DNA from: an uncultured Paludibacter sp.
GTDB lineage: Bacteria; Bacteroidota; Bacteroidia; Bacteroidales; Paludibacteraceae
Assembly: GCA_937897985.1 (NCBI GenBank)
Contig: CALCBD010000012.1
Location: 1-64,000, forward strand
Reading direction: 5' to 3'
Length of the DNA stretch: 64,000 nucleotides
In this document: piece by piece, positions 28,299 to 37,956 of the stretch
Position numbering within the stretch: position 1 is the first letter of the stretch
Layout of the letters: each line of letters opens with the position of its first letter
Program-made: the position numbers and the translations under genes
The notes under the pieces: model-generated
Told to the model about the DNA's origin: nothing
The model's database searches: none
What the model saw: only the letters and a program-made list of their open reading frames with translations

Positions 28299-29819
28299 TT
28301 ATTTATCTTTGGTCGATAGTATCTTCATTTCATTTGTTCTTAACTGCATTTTTTCAACATATTCTTTCAGTTTTTGAGGATCCGATCTGTTTATAAATGC
28401 TTCAAGAATATGATCGTTGGTCTCTCTCATTTTCTGTTCCATTGCCGTTCTGAACTGTTCGATTATTTTCCGGCTGCCGGGGTCATTTATCAGGTTATTC
28501 AGAGCATCAGGGTCTTTGCGTAAATCATAAAATTCCTCTGTCACCCGAAAATCGAATAATCTGAGTCGTTTTGCGATTTGTTCATCTTCCTTCGAAGCTT
28601 TTTTCATTGCATTGTAAGTCAGACCGGCTTTTGTCTCGGTCTGAAACTGATAGGTACCATCGTTAGCCCAGGGAGAAAAAATATAGGCAAAATCTTTGGT
28701 TTGCAAACAGCGCATCGGAAAAGCCTTAAATGCAGAATTAGCATAGAAAAGGGTATAGACATATTCGTCCGGCTTATACTTTTCACCTTTCAACAGTTTT
28801 AAAAACGATCGTCCATCGAGCGGATACGGCTCCTTTAACGAACTGATATCAAGCACTGTCGGCAGGAAGTCAATTCCGCTAATCATAGCGTTTTTGGCTG
28901 TTTGATGTGGTTTTACAACACCCGGCCACCTGACTATAAGCGGGGTTCGGTTGCTGTTGAGATAAACATTGGTTTTTGAGAAAGGGAATGACATTCCATT
29001 ATCGGATAAAAAGAAAACCACAGTATTATCAGCCATTCCTGACTCTTTTAATGCCCTGAGCACTTCACCCACAATATCGTCGGCTCCGTGGACACTGTTG
29101 TAATATTGGGCAATTTCTTTCCTTACATCGGGTATATCGGGCAGAAAGCCGGGGACATTCACCTGCCTTTCTGTAAAAATATATGAGGGCTGTGGTTCTC
29201 CTTCCGGGCCGAAAAATCCTCTGCCTTTTCTGGCCTCACGTACTTCGTCGCTGTTGTAGAAAGGACGGTGCGGGTCCTGTGAATTGCACATCAGATAAAA
29301 CGGTTTCTTGTTTTTCTTTGCTTCAGCCAGAAATTGCATTGTTTTTTTATAAAATAATTTCGGATCGCGCCCCTGCCCGAGTTCCTCTGATCGAACAGCC
29401 ATATTTATCTTATCCACACCGCTTTTTTTCGGAAAACAATGTGGTAGTTTGGCCATACAACCGGTAAAATAACCGTTTTGCTGCAGAATTTCAAACACTG
29501 ATTGAACAGGAGCATCCTCCGGAATATAATTAAAGCCCTCCAAACCGGTATGGTGCGGATACCTTCCCGTTGCAAGTACATTTCGCGATGGCATTGATAC
29601 AGCACACTGAACATAAGCATGCTCAAACATTATTCCTTCAGAAGCAAGTTTGTCGATATGAGGAGTAATTCCTTTTACCGGTGAACCATAAACTCCGATT
29701 GAGTTATAATTCATATCGTCAACCGTCAACAGGAGAATATTGGGTTGTGACTTTTCAGTTGCTGCCAGCAACGGAGTAGTAAGTGCCAGCAATCCGGGAA
29801 TCAGTTTTGATTTATTCAT
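28299..29819 (-). CDS. Family S1 sulfatase, N-sulfoglucosamine-sulfohydrolase-like, Ser-type
   Basis: 506 residues. ILLLTVDDMNYNSIGVYG, the serine motif CAVSMPSRNVLATGRYPHHTG (serine at about residue 75), AKLPHCF in the GKWH position, NSQDPHRPFY, and VVFFLSDNGMSFPFSKTN are typical of the heparan-N-sulfatase-like subgroup, which in bacteria also includes O-sulfatases of other glycans. Its ATG overlaps the preceding sulfatase gene by 8 nt, suggesting translational coupling. It ends operon I; a ~210-bp gap with promoter site B follows. Signal peptide LIPGLLALTTPLLA. Confidence 0.9.
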   Translation of the reverse strand: MNKSKLIPGLLALTTPLLAATEKSQPNILLLTVDDMNYNSIGVYGSPVKGITPHIDKLASEGIMFEHAYVQCAVSMPSRNVLATGRYPHHTGLEGFNYIPEDAPVQSVFEILQQNGYFTGCMAKLPHCFPKKSGVDKINMAVRSEELGQGRDPKLFYKKTMQFLAEAKKNKKPFYLMCNSQDPHRPFYNSDEVREARKGRGFFGPEGEPQPSYIFTERQVNVPGFLPDIPDVRKEIAQYYNSVHGADDIVGEVLRALKESGMADNTVVFFLSDNGMSFPFSKTNVYLNSNRTPLIVRWPGVVKPHQTAKNAMISGIDFLPTVLDISSLKEPYPLDGRSFLKLLKGEKYKPDEYVYTLFYANSAFKAFPMRCLQTKDFAYIFSPWANDGTYQFQTETKAGLTYNAMKKASKEDEQIAKRLRLFDFRVTEEFYDLRKDPDALNNLINDPGSRKIIEQFRTAMEQKMRETNDHILEAFINRSDPQKLKEYVEKMQLRTNEMKILSTKDK

Positions 29820-31689
29820 TATTATCAGTATTTTTAGTTTTTATTTTCAGTGGTTTTTCTGTTTTTCCCTCGTTGTACGTTCCTGCAAATACAAGTTGAT
29901 AGATATCGGCACTTTCGGCTTCTGAAGCATTTCCTGTAGCTTTAATTGTAAAACTGTCAGTATTTTTATCCAGTCTGACCGACCCGAAAAAAACTTCATT
30001 CTCTGAGAGCACCTGCCCTGTCAGAGTTTTTCCGGCAATTTCCAGCCTCAGTGTCTGACATTTATCCAGATTTGCACCACGGATAAAGAGGTAATATTCA
30101 GCCGGAGTTACAATATTCAGACGATAGCCGGCTTCGTCGGATCCGGTTGAAAACCCGGAACATATTTGCGACATCTGCATCACTTTACCCCGGACATATT
30201 TTAAAAATCCGGCACTAAAAACATTACGGGTATCATGACTTCCATCCCAAAGTTGCCGGCCAACCTGCAATACTGGCATATTAAAAGCACGTCCGCTGCT
30301 AATCGTTTTGTCCCATTCTGATCTGCATAATGTGGCCATTTGACGGGTAATTTCGGGTTGCTGCTGTGCAATGTTATTTTTCTCTCCCGGATCGGAGATT
30401 AAATCGTACAATTCCTGTTTTGCTCCGGGCAAACTATGAAAAACATATTTTTCATTTTGCAATGATAAATGATGGTCTTCAAAATTAAGTTTCGTAGGAT
30501 CCTCAATGATACCGTTTTTAGTACGCGGAGCACCTTCGTGAGCAATATTGATTCGGAAGGCAGGAGGTACACTCACCTTCGTTGCTTCATTCTTCAGATT
30601 CGGCACAATGCTTACTCCATCAAAAGGTTGATGATTAGTTTGCGATGGATCAATATGTGTCAGTTCAAGCAAAGTCGGCAACACATCCTCAACACGGGCA
30701 AACTGCCGGCGTTTTCCGGGTTGTACCACATCCGGAAATTTAATCATCAAAGGAACTCTTACTCCGTTTTGATATGTACTCGATTTATAGGCCCGTAATC
30801 TGAGTGCATTTCTGAGTTGCCAGTCGACACCGGGAACTTCCTGTTCCACTTTACCCACGAGCTTTTGAACTTCGGGACTGGTGGCACCGTTGTCGCTGTA
30901 AAGAATCACGATGGTATTTTTGTCGGAACCGTTTTTCCGGATGGTCTCCAATACCCTTCCCAGTGCTGCATCCATCTGGGTAATTGCACCCCAGCAGTTG
31001 GCCAGATGATCAGAATATCCGGCTGCCTTGTAGGGTGCTGCAAATTCAGGCGCACACACCCATGGCATATGAGGTGTAATGTAATTCAGCGAAATAAACC
31101 ATGGTTTTCCGGGATTCGCCTCAATAAAATTCACGGCTTCGTCGGACATAATATCCGAAGTATAACCTTTTTTATTGATCATACCGTCTTTGGTTCCCAT
31201 CCGGGGGTCTTTTTGTTGGTATCCGGTTACAGTAAGTCCGTTATCCCATCCGGCTTCCCATGGCTCGCACCCTACAGGCTGAGTGCAATCGCGTTTGCCG
31301 AGTAAAAATGCAGTATAACCTGCTGTTTTCAGAAAACGGGGCATCAATGTTTCGTCGGTTTGCATATTCGAACGGGGCGGTACGCCCCAAACACCGGTAA
31401 TAAGATGATTGCGACCGGTATACAGCGAAACCCTTGAAGGAGAACTTGCCGGACAAGCCACAAAATTGGTATACAATGCCGATTCGGACGACAACTGATC
31501 GATATTGGGTGTCTTTACAAGCGGGTTAATAAATCCGAAATCGCCTATACCCTGATCGTCGGTAATGACGAGCAACACATTGGGTTTTTCAATTTTTCCG
31601 ATTTGTTTGGTTTTCTGAGCTGCCTGCGTCTGAAAACCCAGCAGAGGTATTGCCAGGAGGCATTTTGTGAAATTAATCTGTACAGACAT
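29812..31689 (-). CDS. Family S1 sulfatase with C-terminal extension, Ser-type
   Basis: 625 residues, longer than its neighbours. ITDDQGIGDFGF, CPASSPSRVSLYTGRN (serine at about residue 82), LNYITPHMPW and VILYSDNGATSPE identify the S1 core (about 30-470). The GKWH position reads LLGKRDCTQP, losing the usual Trp and His, so binding around the sulfate may be altered. About 150 extra C-terminal residues include YYLFIRGANLDKCQTLRLEI and resemble a beta-sandwich domain of unknown role. It lies 27 bp after a TDQQ sulfatase and overlaps the next sulfatase. Activity is likely but the altered motif leaves some doubt. Confidence 0.88.
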   Translation of the reverse strand: MSVQINFTKCLLAIPLLGFQTQAAQKTKQIGKIEKPNVLLVITDDQGIGDFGFINPLVKTPNIDQLSSESALYTNFVACPASSPSRVSLYTGRNHLITGVWGVPPRSNMQTDETLMPRFLKTAGYTAFLLGKRDCTQPVGCEPWEAGWDNGLTVTGYQQKDPRMGTKDGMINKKGYTSDIMSDEAVNFIEANPGKPWFISLNYITPHMPWVCAPEFAAPYKAAGYSDHLANCWGAITQMDAALGRVLETIRKNGSDKNTIVILYSDNGATSPEVQKLVGKVEQEVPGVDWQLRNALRLRAYKSSTYQNGVRVPLMIKFPDVVQPGKRRQFARVEDVLPTLLELTHIDPSQTNHQPFDGVSIVPNLKNEATKVSVPPAFRINIAHEGAPRTKNGIIEDPTKLNFEDHHLSLQNEKYVFHSLPGAKQELYDLISDPGEKNNIAQQQPEITRQMATLCRSEWDKTISSGRAFNMPVLQVGRQLWDGSHDTRNVFSAGFLKYVRGKVMQMSQICSGFSTGSDEAGYRLNIVTPAEYYLFIRGANLDKCQTLRLEIAGKTLTGQVLSENEVFFGSVRLDKNTDSFTIKATGNASEAESADIYQLVFAGTYNEGKTEKPLKIKTKNTDNNE

Positions 31690-31716
31690 GTAGTGAAACT
31701 TTATTTTTTAAGAAAA

Positions 31717-33171
31717 TTATTCCTTTACGGTTTTCTGTTTCGAATTTCTTTTGGTTTCTTTCGGCAAACGGGTAACGGTAGTATCTAAAGAGATATTCCT
31801 TGATTTCATCCAGGAAGTAAGCTCGTTTTTGAGTCGGTTTTTAACATTAATCACCGAACTGTTTGTCGCAAGATTTTCTTTTTCCAACGGATCGGCTTTG
31901 GTATCAGTTAACAGTTCCGTATTGCCGGTACCATCATACAAAGCAAATTTATACCTGCCATCGAGCACCATATACCCAATCGAACTTTCGGTAAAAAGGT
32001 ATTTTCTGTCAATTTTTTTCGCTACTCCTGTCAGAAGAGGTTTAAGCGACACACCTTTCAGACCCTGAGGTGCTTTAATTCCGGCAAAATCGCACAATGT
32101 AGGTAACAAATCCAATCCATTGCACACGGGATTATCATTGTCGACAACACCTTTTTTAATCGACGGACCCTGAAAGATAAAAGGAATACGGGCCGATTCC
32201 TCATAAAATCTGTTTTTCATGATGAGTTCATGCGAACCGTTCATATCGCCATGATCGGAAGTGAAAACGATAATGGTATTATCGGAAATTGCAGATTTTT
32301 CGAGGGCATCAAGCACTACCGCAATTTGTTTGTCTACTGTTTCGGTAAGTCTGTGATATGCCCAGCTGTAATAACTCAACCTTTCTTTATCAGTAAATTT
32401 CTGGTAGGCATCTAAAGCAGGCTCGTCGTTGACAGGTTCAAAGTTCAGCGGAAAGGGAGGAATTTGTTTTTGATACTCCTGTACAGGCATTGATTTTTGT
32501 AACTGAGCAAGCGAAGTGGAACACTCCCACTCTCTCTGCGTAAGATTCACGGGTTTCTCGGGCCCGGCAAGTATTTTTTCGTGCCAGAAGAAATTAATAT
32601 CATGAGGATTCATCAGCGATACAAAAAGAAACAAAGGCTGATCTTTTTTACTGCGGTTCATCAAAACCGAAGCACTTTCCTGTGCCAGTTTCATACCATC
32701 GTCATTGCAAAAATACCTGAATCCGTAATTGGTATCCATGCGTTCATCAATATCCCCTTTTAAATAAGCCATAGGCAAATGAGTTTTCCCACCATATAAA
32801 GTTTCGTACCCGGCCGAACGAAAAACTTTACCCATAGCGCTGTTTTCGAGAATGGTTTTCAGCTTTTCCTTTTCAGGCTGAGCCTGATTATTACGTACAC
32901 CCACTTCAGAACCGTAATGCCCGGTCAGTAAAGCAAAACGTGAAGGTACCGAAACAGGATTAACACAATAAGCCTTACTGAACCTGTAACCATTTCGCGA
33001 CATTTTATCTGCAGCAGGGGTACTCAGGTAATTGTTCCCGGCAGACGAAAGCATCTTAAAACTCTGCTGATCGGTCATAATATACACTATGTTTGGTTTG
33101 CTTTGTTGAGCCGAAAGAATTGCAATGTTACCTGCCAGCAGCATCGAAAATTTCACATTATTTCTCATCAC
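31717..33171 (-). CDS. Family S1 sulfatase, Ser-type (TDQQ subgroup)
   Basis: 484 residues, with a signal peptide ending ILSAQ. IVYIMTDQQ, NPVSVPSRFALLTGH (serine at about residue 74), YGGKTHLP and IIVFTSDHGDMNGSHELIMK mark it as a paralog of the sulfatase at 17573. The C-terminus ends in a basic tail (KETKRNSKQK) not present in the paralog. It is third in operon I, after the GH2 gene (gap 21 bp). The two paralogs sit in different operator-controlled units of the same locus. Confidence 0.92.
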   Translation of the reverse strand: MMRNNVKFSMLLAGNIAILSAQQSKPNIVYIMTDQQSFKMLSSAGNNYLSTPAADKMSRNGYRFSKAYCVNPVSVPSRFALLTGHYGSEVGVRNNQAQPEKEKLKTILENSAMGKVFRSAGYETLYGGKTHLPMAYLKGDIDERMDTNYGFRYFCNDDGMKLAQESASVLMNRSKKDQPLFLFVSLMNPHDINFFWHEKILAGPEKPVNLTQREWECSTSLAQLQKSMPVQEYQKQIPPFPLNFEPVNDEPALDAYQKFTDKERLSYYSWAYHRLTETVDKQIAVVLDALEKSAISDNTIIVFTSDHGDMNGSHELIMKNRFYEESARIPFIFQGPSIKKGVVDNDNPVCNGLDLLPTLCDFAGIKAPQGLKGVSLKPLLTGVAKKIDRKYLFTESSIGYMVLDGRYKFALYDGTGNTELLTDTKADPLEKENLATNSSVINVKNRLKNELTSWMKSRNISLDTTVTRLPKETKRNSKQKTVKE

Positions 33172-33192
33172 ATTATTTGCATTAAATTTAAA

Positions 33193-35931
33193 TTACGGAT
33201 ATACAGTTGGTTTCACACCTACAGGCTTGAGCAATTGTGATCCTACCACAAAGGATTTGTAACCTCCTCCCCACCAGTTACAGGTAAAATCGCCCCAGAG
33301 TTCGCCTTTTTTGACAGTAATGCTTACAGTTTGAGGTACATTTTTTTCGAGAAACAGGGTGTTGTCGGAATACTGAATATAAGGATTATTGCTGTAAATA
33401 ACAAAATATGGTATAAATTCAGTAGAGGTTAAAGTAATCCGGACTTTTGAATCAGAAATTCGTTTAATTTTCATATCCACATTTCCTTTTATCAGATTGA
33501 ATTTTATCATATCGGCCGGGAAATAGAAGACAGGGTAAACCTGATTATTGTTTTCTATCCAGGCTTTGATATAATAATTTCCATCACGGTAACTGTTAAT
33601 ATTTATTTCCGGATCGATAGCAATCCCACTGGTATTTTCATCAAAATCGACATTTCGTGTCCATTCGCCTGCCACTGAACCATCCGATTTCATAAGCCGG
33701 CACATGACTTTCTGATTTGTAATTTTTTCTTTATCATTCAGATAATTTACTGTCAGCATGTTATTTTTATTGTTTATCATCAATGCTACCGGCGACATGG
33801 CTCTTTTGACCGTATAAAAGGCAGGTTTTTTGAATTCGTAAAGATCGATAACATTGTACTCGACCGACGGCCAGGTATCAGCCCATTTCCACATCAACAC
33901 ACCACCGCATTCTTTCATATTGTTCCGAAAATGAGTCAGCATTCGGGGAAGCCCGTGAGCCTGAGCTACCTGCGAAAGATATACAAATTCGGGCATCGAA
34001 CCGGCTTTTCCGAAATAGGTTTCCACCATTTTGGTCACAGTTTGCGGAAAATCTCTTCGCATGGTGGGGACATCGCCCCAATGCATAAAGTAATAATCGT
34101 TATCGATTGGCCATTCCTTGTCGTAAGGCAGGAAACTGCGCATGGTGGACACCTGCGAAAATGAAGGACATCCTCCTTCGCTGATAAATCTGCCTTCGTC
34201 GCCACGAATGTACTGATAATCGTTTTCGGGGAAAGCAGCGCCCCAGTTTCGTTTATCGCCACCCCACGGACTTCGCGGATATCCTCCTCCCGATGGACTG
34301 GAAGGATGCCAGTAACGATCAGGATCGTATTCTTTCATTACTTTTTTTTGTACAACATGCGATATTTTATTGGCAAACTGACCCACACCCCTGTCGTAAT
34401 TCACCATATCCGATTCATTATCTCCACACCAGGCAACGACACAGGCACGATTGCGGAGTTGCTTCACCACATTCACGGTTTCGGATTCTACTTCATCCAA
34501 AAATTCCTGATTATTCGGATATTGTCCTGAAGCATAAAAGAAATCCTGCCAAACCATAATTCCCTTTTCGTCGCAGGCATCGTAGAACCATGGATTTTCA
34601 ACATTTCCTCCACCCCACACTCGCAGCATATTTGCCCCAATTTCGACAGCCATATCGATGGTTCGGTAATACTTTTCTCTGCTGATATTCTGTTCAAACA
34701 CGTCAAGAGGCTGAAAATTAAAACCTTTCATAAAAACATATTTCCCGTTTACGTAAAATTGCAAGGGTGACACTTCCACCTCTTCGGGTTTGTCGAGCGG
34801 CACTTTACTCCACGCTCCCACAAATCCGCCATCCATGACATCCGTTTTATCGGGACCCGGATTACCGATACGGTAATTTACCATTCGTTTTTCGACAGGT
34901 GTGGTTTTAACAACAACTTCCCGGATTGCAACACGTTCTGAGTAAGTATCCTGAACTGTTTTCCGGTTTTTAATTTTCAGCGTCAGATTGTACAAAGGAT
35001 GATCGCCGAGACCCGAAGGCCACCAGAGTTCAGGGTTGGCAACATCAATCTTTAAATGCAGTGTTTTCTGAGCTTCCCCTTTTTGGAGAACAATATTCTG
35101 AGTCACTTTATAATCCTTACCGTTGCGACTCAACACGGCTTCAATTTCGCCCTTAAAATCGGATTGGGGAATCAGTTCGACAGCAATATCGGCTTTAGCA
35201 TTGGTATGATCTTCCGATAAAGAAGTACGAAACCATACATTTTCGATTTTTGCCGCATTACAAATCCTGAGTTTCACAGGCCTGTAAATACCCGACAAAA
35301 TGATGCGGGGAACATTGTCCCAGCCATAATTCATTTGTACCTTGCGGGTAATCAGCCTTTCTTTTACGAAAAACGCACACGAAAGCTCGTCCAATATCTT
35401 TTTGGCATTATTTACCTGATTATAAACCTCTTTCATGGGCGAAGCCAGACGTATAAGCAGTTTATTTTCGCCTTTGAGTATGATGCCGGTAGCATCGAAC
35501 GAATATTTTTTGAACATGTTATGTGTCTTAGCCAGCAATTTGCCGTTTAGCCAGATGGTGGCAAAACAATCCAGGCCATCAAACTCGAGGTATGCCTTTT
35601 TACCTGCTTTGAGTTCGGGTGCCGTGAAAGTGGTACGGTACATAAAATCTTCATTTTCGACCCATACCGCACTGTAAAAATTCTGTCCGAAATACAAATC
35701 GGGTAATACTCCATCGCGCATTAAATCGACCTGGACATTCCCCGGCACAACGGCTTTGCGCCATGTATTCACCGACATTGTCTGTTCCAGTGCTTTTTCA
35801 TCGGATGATATATAAGGAAAATGAATATACTCCCAGTTATCTTTGATTTCGGTTGTCGAACTTTTTGATTGTGCACACAAAGCAAAAACTATAAAAGTAA
35901 GAGTGACACTCAAAAGCAATCTTTTTTTCAT
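33193..35931 (-). CDS. GH2 beta-mannosidase-like glycoside hydrolase
   Basis: About 912 residues from MKKRLLLSVTLTF at 35931, a good signal peptide ending LCAQS; the upstream ATG at 35979 would overlap the previous gene and put 16 polar residues before the signal. GH2 features: AVVPGNVQVDLMRDGVLPD, Ig-like domains, MKGFNFQPLDVF, MLRVWGGGNVE, WCGDNESDMV (probable acid/base E506), RFISEGGCPSF (probable nucleophile E585). It differs strongly from the GH2 at 13595, so the two probably cut different linkages. It follows the GH39-like gene in operon I. Confidence 0.9.
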   Translation of the reverse strand: MKKRLLLSVTLTFIVFALCAQSKSSTTEIKDNWEYIHFPYISSDEKALEQTMSVNTWRKAVVPGNVQVDLMRDGVLPDLYFGQNFYSAVWVENEDFMYRTTFTAPELKAGKKAYLEFDGLDCFATIWLNGKLLAKTHNMFKKYSFDATGIILKGENKLLIRLASPMKEVYNQVNNAKKILDELSCAFFVKERLITRKVQMNYGWDNVPRIILSGIYRPVKLRICNAAKIENVWFRTSLSEDHTNAKADIAVELIPQSDFKGEIEAVLSRNGKDYKVTQNIVLQKGEAQKTLHLKIDVANPELWWPSGLGDHPLYNLTLKIKNRKTVQDTYSERVAIREVVVKTTPVEKRMVNYRIGNPGPDKTDVMDGGFVGAWSKVPLDKPEEVEVSPLQFYVNGKYVFMKGFNFQPLDVFEQNISREKYYRTIDMAVEIGANMLRVWGGGNVENPWFYDACDEKGIMVWQDFFYASGQYPNNQEFLDEVESETVNVVKQLRNRACVVAWCGDNESDMVNYDRGVGQFANKISHVVQKKVMKEYDPDRYWHPSSPSGGGYPRSPWGGDKRNWGAAFPENDYQYIRGDEGRFISEGGCPSFSQVSTMRSFLPYDKEWPIDNDYYFMHWGDVPTMRRDFPQTVTKMVETYFGKAGSMPEFVYLSQVAQAHGLPRMLTHFRNNMKECGGVLMWKWADTWPSVEYNVIDLYEFKKPAFYTVKRAMSPVALMINNKNNMLTVNYLNDKEKITNQKVMCRLMKSDGSVAGEWTRNVDFDENTSGIAIDPEININSYRDGNYYIKAWIENNNQVYPVFYFPADMIKFNLIKGNVDMKIKRISDSKVRITLTSTEFIPYFVIYSNNPYIQYSDNTLFLEKNVPQTVSITVKKGELWGDFTCNWWGGGYKSFVVGSQLLKPVGVKPTVYP

Positions 35932-35956
35932 CATAATAAATTGGAAAATTTTGTTG

Positions 35957-37918
35957 TTATTTCTTAATAATTTTTTCAATATCTGTTATTCCGTTGTGTC
36001 TGACCTTCAACAGATAAACACCTCTTTTTAAGTGGTTTAAACTTATTTCATTCGAACCGGAAAGTTCGAATCGCTGCATCATTTTTCCGGTGATATCATA
36101 GATTTCAGCAAATTCGGTCTTAGTTGCATGAATGGTCAGCCTGTCGGTGAAGATACCCGGATATACTGAAAAGCTGTTGATACGTTCGTTGAGAACATCG
36201 GTTTCGGAAGTGCTGTCTTCTTCGAGCGCAATAACAAAAAGTTCAGGAGTGTTGATCGGGAAAGTAAGGATTAGTCCTTCAGCTGTAATCTGTACCTTGT
36301 ATTTGTAGGGTTTCAGTGTCAGATTTTCTTTAATACGCGTTGCATATTTATCATTATCAGTTTGCAGCCAGTACTTGCCTTTTACCGACATGGTATTATA
36401 TTGCGCAATATAGTTGGTGTCGTTTTCGTAAGCTGTATTGAGTACACCCTTAGCCGACAGATCGTTACGCAGCATTCGGTAATGGTCGGTCGAATCATTC
36501 AGGGTGGTATAAGATATTTTTATATTTGTTTTATTAAATACCGAAGTTGGAACATAAACCGAAATTTCATTTTTCTTTCGCTGATTTCTGTTCATATTAA
36601 AACCAGAAACCATGAGATAGCTTTTCCCTTCAGGTTTAAAAAACCCCACACTTTTGTACAATTGGGTCGACTGTTTGGTTAATTTCAGCGTATTGTTCAA
36701 TTCGACTACTCTCGTAGCGTCGTTACAATAATCCCAGACTGAATAAATAAACCCCTGTGAATTCAGGATATTTTTTTGCGAATCGCTGGAAGGATCGATT
36801 GCCGACCAGTGGAAAAGTTTATCGAGCCGGTATTTTCTAAGTTCCATGATATAGTGAAAATTGCCTGCAGCTCCGCGTGCTCCCGGGGCATTATCCCTGT
36901 CGCCCAGCTCATTCACCAAAAACCAGCCATACTCATGCACTTCCCTCGATAAAGTTGAAGGAGGTGTAATGGCATCCATTTCGTCCCACATATCAGTAGC
37001 AGCACCACCGGCCGTATAATCCGGATTTACCGAATTTATCACCAGCGCATTGTTACTGTCGAGAGAAGCAATACAATAAGTGGAAATCGGCGAAGTAGTA
37101 TAAGGGAAATTCTGCTCTCTGGCCTCTGAAAGCAGGGTTTTCAGATTATCGTGTCCTTTGCCCGACCTGTTGTACGGAAAAACCTTCGCACCGGGCAAAA
37201 CACTTTTTACAGCAAGTGCTGTTGTTTTATAAAAAATTCTGTACTCGTCGGGAGTCCCGTTGAAACGTGTCGACCCTCCGGCTTCGGTACCAAGCCTGAA
37301 ACCCCAGCTATTTACCCGTTCATAACCATAAAGACGAACCAGCTCGTTACACAAACCGGTGATAAACTGTCCCCATTCACTCATGTCGCGTGGTGGATTG
37401 CACTGACCATAGGTTTCGCCTCCTTCCGGTTCGTAAGGATTAAGCGGGAAACACCAGGGAGTGTTGTCCAGCACAATATTAGGCGAATTATATCCCATTT
37501 CAAGTACCGGACTCAGGCGGGCAGGAATTAACTCCCAGCGATACTGTATTTTACCGTTTACATCCCTGTAAGCCAGATCATTTTTGCTGATTTCATCAAT
37601 TGTTGTGTTATTTTTCGAAGCTGACCATCCACCCAGAAACCTGACAATATTCACATTGTCGGCAAACATTACTTCGTGGGCAAATCCTTCACGTTTATGG
37701 TATCTGAAGGAAACAGTATTGTCAAGTAAATACGGAGGAGGATCGAGATGAACAGCGTCGGGCGAATCAAAATAATTTTCGGCGAGCAGGGGTTGATTCC
37801 GGTAAAAACCGTTCATTACCGGATATTCAAAAAGAATGGGAAAAGTAGATGCACTCCGCGTATTTGCTCCACAAAAAATCATTGATAAAATTATTACTGT
37901 CCTTGAAATTTTTGTCAT
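35957..37918 (-). CDS. GH39-like clan GH-A glycoside hydrolase with T9SS domain
   Basis: About 653 residues from MTKISRTVII at 37918; an ATG at 37930 lies four codons upstream, inside a TTAACCAAA leader. The catalytic part parallels the protein at 168: FLGGWSA, YRWELIPARL, LDNTPWCFP, RLGTEAGGS (E212, probable acid/base), REVHEYGWF (E329, probable nucleophile). The last ~75 residues (SVYPGIFTDRLTIHATK ... AEIYDITGKMMQRFEL ... KIIKK) form a T9SS sorting domain, predicting a surface enzyme. It is first in operon I under operator site C, divergent from the regulator at 38149. Substrate unknown; the family relation to GH39 is remote. Confidence 0.7.
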   Translation of the reverse strand: MTKISRTVIILSMIFCGANTRSASTFPILFEYPVMNGFYRNQPLLAENYFDSPDAVHLDPPPYLLDNTVSFRYHKREGFAHEVMFADNVNIVRFLGGWSASKNNTTIDEISKNDLAYRDVNGKIQYRWELIPARLSPVLEMGYNSPNIVLDNTPWCFPLNPYEPEGGETYGQCNPPRDMSEWGQFITGLCNELVRLYGYERVNSWGFRLGTEAGGSTRFNGTPDEYRIFYKTTALAVKSVLPGAKVFPYNRSGKGHDNLKTLLSEAREQNFPYTTSPISTYCIASLDSNNALVINSVNPDYTAGGAATDMWDEMDAITPPSTLSREVHEYGWFLVNELGDRDNAPGARGAAGNFHYIMELRKYRLDKLFHWSAIDPSSDSQKNILNSQGFIYSVWDYCNDATRVVELNNTLKLTKQSTQLYKSVGFFKPEGKSYLMVSGFNMNRNQRKKNEISVYVPTSVFNKTNIKISYTTLNDSTDHYRMLRNDLSAKGVLNTAYENDTNYIAQYNTMSVKGKYWLQTDNDKYATRIKENLTLKPYKYKVQITAEGLILTFPINTPELFVIALEEDSTSETDVLNERINSFSVYPGIFTDRLTIHATKTEFAEIYDITGKMMQRFELSGSNEISLNHLKRGVYLLKVRHNGITDIEKIIKK

Positions 37919-37956
37919 TTTGGTTAACATATCATTTTGTACCGATTTTGTAAGGG

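Noticed and set aside
30817..31305. 162-codon plus-strand open frame inside the sulfatase at 29812
   Set aside because: Antisense shadow; the sulfatase motifs fix the coding strand.
3456..37918. Direct assignment of the locus as an ulvan utilization locus
   Set aside because: No ulvan lyase or GH105 gene is visible, so only the broader rhamnose-containing sulfated glycan is claimed.
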